Origin: CAYRWR01 sp964537555
GTDB taxonomy: Bacteria; Spirochaetota; Brevinematia; Brevinematales; CAYRWR01
Direction of reading: 5' to 3'
NCBI GenBank assembly: GCA_964537555.1
Contig: CAZIAD010000043.1
Coordinates: 1 to 26,967, forward strand
DNA: 26,967 nt
Below the pieces are notes generated by a model that was not told where the DNA came from, searched no databases, and saw nothing but the letters and a program-made list of their open reading frames with translations. This document shows positions 1 to 7,664 of this stretch, one piece after another. Every line of letters begins with the position of its first letter. Within the stretch, counting starts at the first letter, position 1. The position numbers were made by a program, and so were the translations under genes.

Positions 1-90
1 GTTTTTCAAAAACTGTCATAAAGGGGGTATTTCTTTGTATTAAAATAAGTTAATCAGATTTATATCACACTTAATACAAAAAAATAATTA

Positions 91-564
91 TTAGTTCCCT
101 ACATCTACACCTTTGTGTAAATTATCTATGTAAGTGAGTAATAAACGCTTTCCATCTCGAATAGTGTAGGCCTCATTTAAAAAAGCGGTTTTCTGTCTGG
201 TGTTGACAACACAGTAGAGTATTTTCTGAGAAGCGTTTATTGAATTAGTGCCCTCGATTTTGCTTACAGAAAAGATAAATAACTGGGGATTGCTGGCCAG
301 CCACATCGATTCAGGTATTTCTGTCCTGAAAGAATCACTGAGAAGCAGTTTAATATCATTGGTATTTCCCTTGTTCAGGGCTTTGTAATACTCTTTTAAG
401 ATTATGGTATACTGATTCTGATCCTTACTCTGGAACATATTGATCAGCTTTATACTGATAAATGCTACTAATATCCCCAGTATGGCTATTCCAATAATCG
501 TCTTGATCTTATTGGAAGAGGGGGGATTCTCCTTGACCGGTTCTATGGTTTTCTTAACAGGCAT
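91..564 (-). CDS. Small membrane-anchored protein, function unknown
   Basis: This 157-residue protein is not recognised. It has a short, Pro/Lys-rich cytoplasmic N-terminus (~20 residues), one hydrophobic segment at about residues 22-43, and a soluble C-terminal domain of about 110 residues that should lie outside the cytoplasmic membrane. That domain (starting near YTIILKEYYKALNKGN, with an early helix followed by predicted strands) has the look of small NTF2-like or DUF4829-like folds, but this is only an impression. The start is supported by an AAGGAG ribosome site a few bases upstream. A TATAAT-like -10 element (ATTATA on the plus strand, 605-610) lies upstream with no clear -35, so it may be transcribed alone. 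It is the last gene of the minus-strand block. Confidence 0.7.
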   Translation of the reverse strand: MPVKKTIEPVKENPPSSNKIKTIIGIAILGILVAFISIKLINMFQSKDQNQYTIILKEYYKALNKGNTNDIKLLLSDSFRTEIPESMWLASNPQLFIFSVSKIEGTNSINASQKILYCVVNTRQKTAFLNEAYTIRDGKRLLLTYIDNLHKGVDVGN

Positions 565-942
565 TTATATACTCCTTGGATTTTTAATACAATTCAAAAA
601 TACCATTATAAAGTGGAAAAATCTAATCGACACCCTAAAAAAAAGGCATAGAGCTCATCCAGAAGAATGATTTTACTTTTTAGTGTGTGCATACCTGATC
701 TAACAGGATTAAGAGCCTGCAGGAGTGTTTTTTTCATAGCCTGCATATATAAGGGTATAAAGGCACAGGTACCAGAAACATCTGCACAATAAGGGAGACC
801 AGAATAGGTCTTCGGGAAATCCCTGCTTGAGTTCATAAAGCTCTTTAGGCCTTTCAATACAGGCATAGCTTTTCCTTTTCATAATACTTCAATAAAATAC
901 AGGACTATGATAATGAATTTGGAATAAAATGACAATAATTTA
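565..942. other. Intergenic stretch with one doubtful small ORF
   Basis: This is the gap between the FapA-like gene and the small membrane protein. It holds one unconvincing 86-codon minus-strand ORF (606-866), a run of eight or nine T on the minus strand near 637-645, and a GCCTGCAGG near-palindrome at about 715. I see no clear terminator for the FapA-like gene and no recognisable RNA gene. The composition is AT-rich and repeat-poor. Confidence 0.4.
606..866 (-). CDS. Doubtful 86-aa ORF
   Basis: An open frame of 86 codons on the same strand as its neighbours, with an A-rich, AAGGAAA-like ribosome site about 6 bases before the ATG. The translation (Cys at about residues 27 and 33, several Met, a hydrophobic LLDELYAFFLGC near the end) has no signal peptide, no clear domain and an amino-acid mix that does not look strongly protein-like. 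It may be a real small gene, a decayed gene or chance. I could not match it to any family. Confidence 0.2.
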   Translation of the reverse strand: MPVLKGLKSFMNSSRDFPKTYSGLPYCADVSGTCAFIPLYMQAMKKTLLQALNPVRSGMHTLKSKIILLDELYAFFLGCRLDFSTL

Positions 943-1824
943 TCAGGAATATTTTTTTCTGTGCATGAACTGGTCATAATCACCGACAATGATAATGCCC
1001 CGTTTGTAAAGGATGATATTTTTATAAGTCTTCTGAACATCTAATCTGGCTTTATCTATCATCACTCTGACCCCGTTAAATAGTTGGCCCCGGACGATAA
1101 CAGAACGTTCCAGCTCATCGATTTCTTCCTCAGGCTGGAACAGATTTTGATTAATAAACTCCAGTTCATTGATCCTTTTACTGATCTTCTGATAATCCTG
1201 TACTTTTTGAGCCAGATCCTGCTTCTTTTCCAGAGGGAGATTCACGACTTTATTGCCCAGGATCTTTATGATCTGAATATATTTCTCTAGTTTAGTCTTA
1301 TCGATCTTTAAGATCTTGATTTCCTGTTCTATGGACAGCATCTTATTGTATAATTCTCGCTGCTTAAAATCTGATATTCTGATAATAGTGGTTTTGGAAT
1401 TGACATTCCCCAGATTATAGGAAATGATGTCATGTCCGGCTTCCAGCTCTCCCCCTTCGATATTGCCTTCACGGGTCTGGGCGTAAATAGAGTGCTTAGC
1501 GATTAGGATTGCATCCATGATCATACCGGTGATAATTATATCACCCTCGGCTTTGATGGTTGCATTTTGGATATGGGCGGCAGTAACATTGCCTTTGATG
1601 GCCTGTATCACAGTCTGCGCACCCTGGATCCCGGAATGAATGACGATATTTCCTTTTAACGATCTGATCTTGGCATTATGGACATGGCCCAGGATCTCTA
1701 TGTCTTCAGTGGCTGATATTTCAGAACCGGATTCTACATTTCCTTTTATAAGTAAGGAACCATCATGTTCTATGGGGCCGGCTATAGGATTGACGTTTTC
1801 TTCAATAATCCGTCTATTCATCAA
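943..1824 (-). CDS. Short FapA/DUF342 family protein
   Basis: A 293-residue FapA-like (DUF342) protein. Residues ~10-150 carry the repetitive beta-helix pattern typical of the family (GSLLIKGNVESGSEISATED, GNIVIHSG, GNVTAAHIQNATIKAEGDI), in which short 'ilGnV..a.I.a.gdI.i.g.i' rungs recur. Residues ~155-245 are rich in charged heptads and probably form a coiled coil, and a short beta tail follows. It lacks the long N-terminal region and the Jag-like domain of the larger FapA in this window. FapA proteins are linked to polymerisation, cell envelope and motility functions in several bacteria, but their exact role is unsettled. It is the last gene of the fliS operon, starting 8 bases after the GAF gene, which suggests it is made with late flagellar proteins. 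Confidence 0.85.
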   Translation of the reverse strand: MMNRRIIEENVNPIAGPIEHDGSLLIKGNVESGSEISATEDIEILGHVHNAKIRSLKGNIVIHSGIQGAQTVIQAIKGNVTAAHIQNATIKAEGDIIITGMIMDAILIAKHSIYAQTREGNIEGGELEAGHDIISYNLGNVNSKTTIIRISDFKQRELYNKMLSIEQEIKILKIDKTKLEKYIQIIKILGNKVVNLPLEKKQDLAQKVQDYQKISKRINELEFINQNLFQPEEEIDELERSVIVRGQLFNGVRVMIDKARLDVQKTYKNIILYKRGIIIVGDYDQFMHRKKYS

Positions 1825-1832
1825 ATTTCCTG

Positions 1833-3368
1833 TTATTCAATACGGGACAGAATGGCATAATGGTCATCACAATCCTGGGGATAGGTAACAGTCAGAATCT
1901 GAGGGTTTAAACTGATCTGCTCCTTCGAAAACTCAGTCTCACACAAGCGGGTAATGCCGGCTTTCAGGTCCTCCAGATCAGTCTCCGGAATGGCCGGTAA
2001 AAACAGTAAGAATTTTTGAGAAGTGTATCTGATCATATTGGAATTAGGAGGGAGCTGAGACATGAGTTTTGAAGAAAAGTCTTCCAGCCTATCATAGGCA
2101 GTCTTGTAGCCGTGATTTTTCTGATATTCTTTAAGGTTCTGGAGAGTGAGCATAGCAAAAGTAATATCAATATTATATTGACTGGCTTTCTTTGCTTCAT
2201 CAATGATTTTCTGAATCACAGGGTGGAAAGGATCGAGAATATTCTCCTGATTATCTTTTAAAAGCTTAGTCATCAGAATAGGGGGGGCCATCTGAGAAGA
2301 AATGATAGAGAAAAGACTGATAAGATTATCATTGCCATTGGAAAGAATATAATTCTCAGATCGGAAAATAAGAAGAGCCCCGGCATTGGTGTCTATACTA
2401 TTGAGAGGTACCCAAAGTGCATTTTGATTGTTTTGACACAGGTCTTGCAGTTGCGTGTTTATGGACATATGGATTACCTGGTTATCCTTGAGTATATCCA
2501 TTTCGTCCTGGCTTAGTGATATGGTCTGTTCCAGAATCTCGTCACCCAGTCCGGTCTGTTGCTTGATGATGTAGCTCTCATTATCATTGATGAGTAAAAT
2601 AGCCTGACTGATACCAAATCCGGTAGTTATAGTCTCCATTACTAAAGACAGCACCAGTTCAAAATCAGAAGAGGAATTGATGACCTTACTTACATCATAG
2701 AGTGCAGATAATTCCTGATACTTAGAATCCAGTCTCTCATAGAGGCTGGCATTTTCCAGGGCGATTCCTGCCAGAGAACTCAGGGTTATGGAGAAGTCTT
2801 TTTCCTGGTCGCTGAATTCAGAATTATCGTATTTATTCCCCAGAAAAATAAGGCCGAAAATACCATCCTTGCCTTTGAGGGGAATAAATCCGCTGATAGA
2901 AATCCCTTTCAGGGTCTCAGCCAGCAATTTAAACTGATCCAGGGAATAGATCTGGTTTAAATTATCGCCCTCGTTGAGAAAGGTCATGAAGTTGATAGAA
3001 AGGTCGATATCTTTCAGAGTGTTAAAACCCTGTTTACCAATAATAAGGGCCCTGGCATCTTCAATCTTAAAAATGGCCACATCCGATATTTGAAAATGGC
3101 CCATAAAAGTAAAGATAATGATCTGCAGGAGATCTTTAATGTTCAGAGTGGAATTGATCTCGGAACTGATCTCCAGAAGGGTCTGCATATCTATCAGTTT
3201 TCTGTCCAGAATGTTATGTACAGAATCGATTTTGGACTTGATCTGGCTTTTTATGGCCAGTAATTCGCCCTTGCTTAATACTTTATCTGCATAATTTTCT
3301 TCCAGGTGATCCAGATCAATATTATTAGTACCCCAGCGAAATTGGGCAGCTTTGTCTCTTAATCCCAT
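1833..3368 (-). CDS. GAF-GAF protein with degenerate GGDEF domain
   Basis: A 511-residue cytoplasmic signalling protein with no membrane segment. After a ~60-residue helical N-terminus, two GAF-type sensor domains follow at about 62-208 and 225-370, joined by a helix (SLYERLDSKYQELSALYDVS). The C-terminal ~135 residues keep the outline of a diguanylate cyclase domain, but the signature is lost: where RxGGDEFxxxLP is expected the protein reads RYTSQKFLLFLP (TSQKF at ~449-453), and the HGYKTAYDRL stretch stands where the metal/GTP region 'FGHxxGDxxL' belongs. It should therefore not make c-di-GMP; it could bind a ligand or a protein partner instead. It starts one base after the stop of the acidic-protein gene, so translation is probably coupled. 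Confidence 0.8.
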   Translation of the reverse strand: MGLRDKAAQFRWGTNNIDLDHLEENYADKVLSKGELLAIKSQIKSKIDSVHNILDRKLIDMQTLLEISSEINSTLNIKDLLQIIIFTFMGHFQISDVAIFKIEDARALIIGKQGFNTLKDIDLSINFMTFLNEGDNLNQIYSLDQFKLLAETLKGISISGFIPLKGKDGIFGLIFLGNKYDNSEFSDQEKDFSITLSSLAGIALENASLYERLDSKYQELSALYDVSKVINSSSDFELVLSLVMETITTGFGISQAILLINDNESYIIKQQTGLGDEILEQTISLSQDEMDILKDNQVIHMSINTQLQDLCQNNQNALWVPLNSIDTNAGALLIFRSENYILSNGNDNLISLFSIISSQMAPPILMTKLLKDNQENILDPFHPVIQKIIDEAKKASQYNIDITFAMLTLQNLKEYQKNHGYKTAYDRLEDFSSKLMSQLPPNSNMIRYTSQKFLLFLPAIPETDLEDLKAGITRLCETEFSKEQISLNPQILTVTYPQDCDDHYAILSRIE

Positions 3369-3369
3369 T

Positions 3370-5817
3370 TTATACGCCCAGTTTATCTAGTATCTTTACA
3401 TAAAGATCATAATAGTCTGATTGTGAGAACTCTTTAATCTTATCTTCAGGCAAGTCTTCCAGAAGAGTATCCAGATAACTGAGAACGCGTTTCATCTCAT
3501 CTTTGGTATCACTGCTCAGTTTGTTTACATTTTCCGCAATTATCTGTTCTTTGTCTATTTGACTACTATTGAGGCTGTACATTTCCGGAGTCACATTCTC
3601 ATCAGTGATCATGATGTCATCGATCTCACTGATTTCATCCTGTTCCAGTTCCACATGTTCCTCATCCAGATCTCCCGGAACGGGTAGGGTATCCATTATA
3701 TTGTTATCTTCAGCATCCGGAGCATGGGCAATAATGTCGGTCTCATCTTCCATTTCCAGTGTAGTAAATGAATTGTCTATTGTCTCTATCTTTGTCTCAA
3801 GATCATCAATAAGGATCTCATCACTTACAGAGATCTCATCGAGGTCGATCTCTTCGATGCCATCATCTTCTATAGCAGAAATATCCTGCATCTCTTCTTC
3901 TTCAAGAGAGACTTCCAGATTATTTTCCGTATCCATACTTTCGTCTTCGATTTCTTCAAATTCACTGAGGTCCTGGATTTCTACAATATCATCGTCTGAT
4001 GCAGATACTGAAGTGAGTTCTTCCTGCCTGGCCAGTGTGGGTTCATCTACTCTCACCTGATCCAGGTCCTCTTCATTGATCTCCCCTTTATTTTCAGATT
4101 CTTCCAGGGTAGCCATCTCTATAAATTCATTTTGAGTAATGGCTATCTCTTCTTCCAGGGGGATATTTTCATCAGCTTCCAGTTCACTCTCTTCTGTAGA
4201 TATATTGGGAATATAGTCAGCCTCTTCAGGGATATCCTCTGTGCTCAGCACTTCCTCCTGGATATCTGTGATGTCATCTGTGACATCGAGAGATTCTGAT
4301 GTGATGTTGTTTTCAGATTCATAGATATCACTGACTGATTGCATTTCAGCAGTCTCATAGGTCTCTATTGATTCTTCGGAGATCAGATCATCTCCTATAG
4401 ATTCAAACACAACATCATCTGTAGCCTCATCCTCCAGATCGGAAGGCAGTTCATCCATAGATTCAGAGATCAGTTCTGCTTCCACGGCATCAAATACTAC
4501 CGCATCTGCATTGACTTCTTCCAGATCAGAAGGCAGTTCATCCAGTGTCTCAATTTCATCGAATGACTCAGATATAAGCGAATCATCTTCTTCATAATCA
4601 TCGGTTAAAGGGACCAGCAGGTCGTCTTCAGCGATCTCTATTACTTCCATTTCTTCCTGGGAATCATCTGCGGAAATATCTACATTGATCCGGTCATTAC
4701 TGAAATCTGGTATCTCATCAGAGCTGGTTTCCAGGACAGACTCATCCATTTCAGCTTTGATAGCGTTTTCACCATTGTAGATGGAATATAGTTCCTCTAC
4801 ATCAACATCACCGGACAGATGGGGCGTATTCTGTGATACTTCCTCATCCTGTATATCAGTGGGGGCATCCGGAATAGAGATCTCTTCACCGATGTCTATA
4901 GATTCCGGCATGGCGAGTGGACCCGCTTCACCAGTAGGTGAGAAGTCAAAACCATCATTGAGAGGAGATTCGAGGTTGGAAGTATAACTTTCTGTAACTG
5001 CAGGGGCAGGTTTTTCTTCTGTGGATAAGGCATCTTCGCTGACTTCGATATCATTCAGTTCCTGCATGGATAGTGCTATTGGTTCCTCTTCATCATCAAA
5101 GTTAAAATCATTACTGCTTTCTTCAGCCTGAGTTTCTTTGATCTCAGTCTTCACAGTCTCCATTTGTAATTCGTAATTAGAATCCTGGTCTAAGGTGGAG
5201 AGTTCAACGCTTTTATTTAATTCACTGTTAGAAGGATTGTCTATAATGCTGCTCACTTCCATGAGCACTTCTTCTTTTTCATCCATGTCAGGAGGGCTTT
5301 CCACGACTTCATCTTCCTGGTCTATGACTTCTATGGTTCCTAAATCCTGGGTTTCAACGCCATATATCACCTGATCCAGTTCACTGCCATCAATAGAAAT
5401 TATCTCATCATCGGCATTGAAGATATAGGCTTCCTGTAAGGCATGTTCACCGTCAAATGTCTTATCCTGGACCTCAGTCCTGATCTCTTCTACCGGTTTT
5501 ATTTCTCTTTCTTCTATGATCGCAGGTTCGGGAGTCTCATTAATGATATTAAGCGTCTCTACCGCGCCTATACTTTCCACAGGCAGTTCGGCTGAAAGAG
5601 TATCATCTTCATCTATTTTTTCTTCCAGGGGAAGGGGAGGGGATGACTGTTCCTCCATTCCTTCCAGAGATAATGAATTCATGTCCTCATCGGAGACTGC
5701 ACTAAAGGACGAATCACCCATTTCATCAATGACGGAAATATCTATATCATCAAGTGTTATAGTTTCAATGTCCAGATCCAGTTCAAAATCATCCAGGATA
5801 TTATTTTCCCCTGCCAT
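3370..5817 (-). CDS. Very acidic 815-aa protein of the fliS operon
   Basis: Function unknown. Residues 1 to ~745 are a low-complexity stretch dominated by Glu, Asp, Ser and Ile with almost no aromatic or basic residues, so it is probably disordered and strongly negative. The last 68 residues (748-815) differ: they are balanced in charge, predicted helical, and contain VLSYLDTLLEDLPEDKIKEF and YYDLYVKILDKLGV. From memory, similar C-terminal tails occur in spirochaetal proteins; this is a resemblance only. A 29-residue tandem duplication lies in the acidic part. There is no signal peptide or TM segment, so it should be cytoplasmic. The start is supported by GAGAGGAA upstream of the ATG. It lies between fliS and a GAF protein, with 32 and 1 bases of spacing, which ties it to motility by context. 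Confidence 0.8.
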   Translation of the reverse strand: MAGENNILDDFELDLDIETITLDDIDISVIDEMGDSSFSAVSDEDMNSLSLEGMEEQSSPPLPLEEKIDEDDTLSAELPVESIGAVETLNIINETPEPAIIEEREIKPVEEIRTEVQDKTFDGEHALQEAYIFNADDEIISIDGSELDQVIYGVETQDLGTIEVIDQEDEVVESPPDMDEKEEVLMEVSSIIDNPSNSELNKSVELSTLDQDSNYELQMETVKTEIKETQAEESSNDFNFDDEEEPIALSMQELNDIEVSEDALSTEEKPAPAVTESYTSNLESPLNDGFDFSPTGEAGPLAMPESIDIGEEISIPDAPTDIQDEEVSQNTPHLSGDVDVEELYSIYNGENAIKAEMDESVLETSSDEIPDFSNDRINVDISADDSQEEMEVIEIAEDDLLVPLTDDYEEDDSLISESFDEIETLDELPSDLEEVNADAVVFDAVEAELISESMDELPSDLEDEATDDVVFESIGDDLISEESIETYETAEMQSVSDIYESENNITSESLDVTDDITDIQEEVLSTEDIPEEADYIPNISTEESELEADENIPLEEEIAITQNEFIEMATLEESENKGEINEEDLDQVRVDEPTLARQEELTSVSASDDDIVEIQDLSEFEEIEDESMDTENNLEVSLEEEEMQDISAIEDDGIEEIDLDEISVSDEILIDDLETKIETIDNSFTTLEMEDETDIIAHAPDAEDNNIMDTLPVPGDLDEEHVELEQDEISEIDDIMITDENVTPEMYSLNSSQIDKEQIIAENVNKLSSDTKDEMKRVLSYLDTLLEDLPEDKIKEFSQSDYYDLYVKILDKLGV
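4369..4542 (-). repeat. Tandem 29-codon duplication inside the acidic protein
   Basis: Two adjacent 87-base units encode DELPSDLE...VVF(D/E)...(A/G)(E/D)(E/D)LISE. Copy 1 spans 4456-4542 and copy 2 spans 4369-4455 in coding order. The plus-strand core GGCAGTTCATCCA recurs exactly 87 bases apart. The copies have diverged at many positions, so the duplication is not recent. Confidence 0.85.
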
Positions 5818-5849
5818 AATAATTCCTCTCTTTTGGATTCTTTGGCTAT

Positions 5850-6263
5850 TTAGCCAGAAATATTCAGTCTTTTATTCTGTCCGGCATCACTCGGTGCAGG
5901 CTTCTGGTTACCCAGAATGACTTCCCATGCTTCGCGTAATGTGGTCAGCAGACTTAAGATCTCATCGATAATGTGCATATTTTTTTGGATATTTGCTTCC
6001 AGTAATCTTCTGTTTATGTAAAGATAAAGGCTATAAAGGTTTTGAGCAATCTCCCCGGCTTCGAAATTTAAAGAGGAGATCAATTCAGACACAATATCCT
6101 GTGCTTTGATGATATTAGTATTTACAATATCATATCTTTTTGAGGAATTGGCTTCTTTAGCAATGTTTAAAAACTTGATTGCCCCCTGATACAGCATAAC
6201 TACCAGTTTAAGCCCACTTGCGGTCTCTATTTCCACTTCCTTGTAGTTTTGATAGCCTTCCAT
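5850..6263 (-). CDS. fliS: Flagellar export chaperone FliS
   Basis: A 137-residue protein with the FliS layout. It opens with a Tyr-rich N-terminus, then the first helix with the family pattern (ETASGLKLVVMLYQGAIKFL, residues ~14-33), a central helix with NLYSLYLYINRRLLEANIQK, and a last helix ending in LREAWEVIL. FliS binds the C-terminus of flagellin in the cytoplasm, stops premature polymerisation and hands it to the export gate. The size is in the usual range (120-140). AAAGGGGATGAG precedes the ATG. It is the first gene of a four-gene unit and is preceded by a sigma-28-like promoter. No flagellin or FliD gene lies within this window. Confidence 0.93.
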   Translation of the reverse strand: MEGYQNYKEVEIETASGLKLVVMLYQGAIKFLNIAKEANSSKRYDIVNTNIIKAQDIVSELISSLNFEAGEIAQNLYSLYLYINRRLLEANIQKNMHIIDEILSLLTTLREAWEVILGNQKPAPSDAGQNKRLNISG

Positions 6264-6295
6264 CTCATCCCCTTTAACATAATCTATAGTTTATT

Positions 6296-6322
6296 AAATC
6301 GGCAAAAAAGGGCTACTTCTTA
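6296..6322 (-). promoter_or_regulatory. Candidate sigma-28 (FliA) promoter for the fliS operon
   Basis: On the minus strand the sequence reads TAAG, 15 bases, then GCCGATTT. The sigma-28 consensus is TAAA-N15-GCCGATAA, so the core GCCGAT and the spacing match exactly, with mismatches in the fourth base of the -35 and the last two of the -10. It ends 32 bases before the fliS ATG. Its position in front of a flagellar gene makes a chance match less likely. Confidence 0.7.
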
Positions 6323-6394
6323 AAAATGTGTATATTTTTATTTACCTAGCTTGGTATTAACTATTTAACATATAATAAATTATCAATAAATACA

Positions 6395-6413
6395 GGAGGG
6401 GAGTTCCCCCTCC
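6395..6413 (-). terminator. Hairpin terminator after the slipin gene
   Basis: A perfect 7-bp GC-rich stem (GGAGGGG/CCCCTCC) with a 5-base loop lies 7 bases past the slipin stop codon. On the minus strand it is followed by a weak T-rich tract (TGTATTTATT). The short T run lowers the certainty, but the position fits the end of this single-gene unit. Confidence 0.65.
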
Positions 6414-6420
6414 GCTTTTC

Positions 6421-7164
6421 TTATTTCTTAAAAAGGTCAAACATGTCCAAAGGTACAGGGAAGACGATGGTAGAAGCATTTTCAGTAGAGATGTCTGCAA
6501 GGGTCTGGAGATAGCGCAGCTGTATGGTGATCTTTTCTTTGGCCATAGTCTGTGCTGCTTCCAGCAATTTTTGGGAAGCTTCCAGTTCTCCCATAGCTGC
6601 AATAACTTTAGCTCTTCTTTCACGTTCAGCTTCAGCCTGTTTAGCCATAGCTCTTTTCATTTCTACGGGCAGGTCAATATGTTTGATTTCCACAATAGAG
6701 ACCTTTATACCCCAGGGATCGGTAGCGCCATCGATGATGGTCTGCAGTTTGAGGTTTATCTGATCCTGTTGTGACAGCAGGTCATCCAGGTCAAACTCAC
6801 CCAGGACACTACGCAGGGTAGTCTGAGATATCTGTGAGGTAGCAAACATAAAGTCATCTACTTCAATAACAGCCCGATGAGGATCTACTACTCTAAAGTA
6901 GATAACCGCGTTTACGCTGACCGATACATTATCTTTGGTGATGATATCCTGAGGAGGAACATCTAAAGTAACGGTTCTCAGTCTGACCCGGATTGCTTTA
7001 TCGATCCCCGGTATGATAATGACCAGACCCGGCCCCTTTACTTTTAAAAATTTTCCTAAGCGAAACAAAACGACACGATCATATTCAGCGACCACTTTGA
7101 TGGACATGAGCAGTAGAATGATAAGGCCACCGATCAGTATAACACCTGTTGTAAGACCCGGCAT
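6421..7164 (-). CDS. Slipin / SPFH-domain (stomatin-like) membrane protein
   Basis: A 247-residue slipin. One hydrophobic N-terminal segment (residues ~6-24) anchors it, followed by the conserved stomatin signature EYDRVVLFRLGKFLKVKGPG and the SPFH domain to about residue 180 (TVTLDVPPQDIITKDNVSVS, FRVVDPHRAVIEV, LRSVLGEFDLDDLL, GIKVSIVEIKHIDLP). An Ala/Glu/Lys-rich helix (MAKQAEAERERRAKVIAA) follows and would form the oligomer, and a hydrophobic C-terminal PVPLDMFDLF ends the protein. The family forms membrane microdomains and ring or cage assemblies; slipins are often paired with an NfeD protease, which is absent here. The gene has its own promoter and terminator and a good AAGGAGA ribosome site. 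Confidence 0.93.
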   Translation of the reverse strand: MPGLTTGVILIGGLIILLLMSIKVVAEYDRVVLFRLGKFLKVKGPGLVIIIPGIDKAIRVRLRTVTLDVPPQDIITKDNVSVSVNAVIYFRVVDPHRAVIEVDDFMFATSQISQTTLRSVLGEFDLDDLLSQQDQINLKLQTIIDGATDPWGIKVSIVEIKHIDLPVEMKRAMAKQAEAERERRAKVIAAMGELEASQKLLEAAQTMAKEKITIQLRYLQTLADISTENASTIVFPVPLDMFDLFKK

Positions 7165-7189
7165 AAATAATCTCCTTATTTTTTCTTAC

Positions 7190-7218
7190 ATAATATAACT
7201 GAAAATAAGGAAAGTCAA
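7190..7218 (-). promoter_or_regulatory. Sigma-70-type promoter for slipin
   Basis: On the minus strand TTGACT (-35, 7213-7218), a 17-base spacer and TATTAT (-10, 7190-7195) match the housekeeping consensus at five of six positions each. It ends about 25 bases before the slipin ATG. Confidence 0.7.
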
Positions 7219-7274
7219 CCACTGGAAGATTTATTTTTTTGATTGCAGAGGGCAGCTGTTTTAACTAAGAATTT

Positions 7275-7664
7275 TTAATCTTCTTTATTGTAATCTTTCA
7301 TTATGGAGTCCTTGGCAGTGATGTTGAGGTTATTACTGATCAGGACTTTACCCTCAAGGATGACTCCGTTATTGATCAACAGTTCCGGAGTGACAATATC
7401 CCCTAAGACCCGGGCTGTGGGCTGCAGCATGACTCTGACTGCGGCTTTAATATTTCCAATGACTACTCCGTCTATCTTAACCAGGCCAGCCTCAATATTT
7501 GACTTGACTTTACCGGTACGTCCCACATTGAGCTGTTCCACTTTTATGATTGAGCCTTCGAATTTTCCATTAATCTGCAAAGTACCATTGACCAGGAATT
7601 TTCCTTCAAAAAAGGATTTCTCCCCGATAACATTAGGAGCACTTTGGTTGGTAGGTGTAGCCAT
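7275..7664 (-). CDS. Bactofilin (polymer-forming cytoskeletal protein)
   Basis: A 129-residue bactofilin (DUF583). The central ~90 residues show the beta-helix rungs of the family: GEKSFFEGKFLVNGTLQINGKFEGSI, VGRTGKVKSNIEAGLVKIDGVVIGNIKA, and VMLQPTARVLGDIVTPELLINNGVILEGKV. The ends are short and disordered-looking, with a charged tail. Bactofilins polymerise without nucleotide on the inner face of the membrane, and act in cell shape, stalk, flagellar and helical-curvature functions in different bacteria. The ATG overlaps the stop of the upstream gene by one base (TAATG), so the two are probably translationally coupled and their products may work together. Confidence 0.93.
   Translation of the reverse strand: MATPTNQSAPNVIGEKSFFEGKFLVNGTLQINGKFEGSIIKVEQLNVGRTGKVKSNIEAGLVKIDGVVIGNIKAAVRVMLQPTARVLGDIVTPELLINNGVILEGKVLISNNLNITAKDSIMKDYNKED

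Noticed and set aside
3569..4060. Plus-strand Ser-rich ORF opposite the acidic protein
   Set aside because: The Ser/Ile-rich translation is the antisense reading of GAA/GAT-rich codons.
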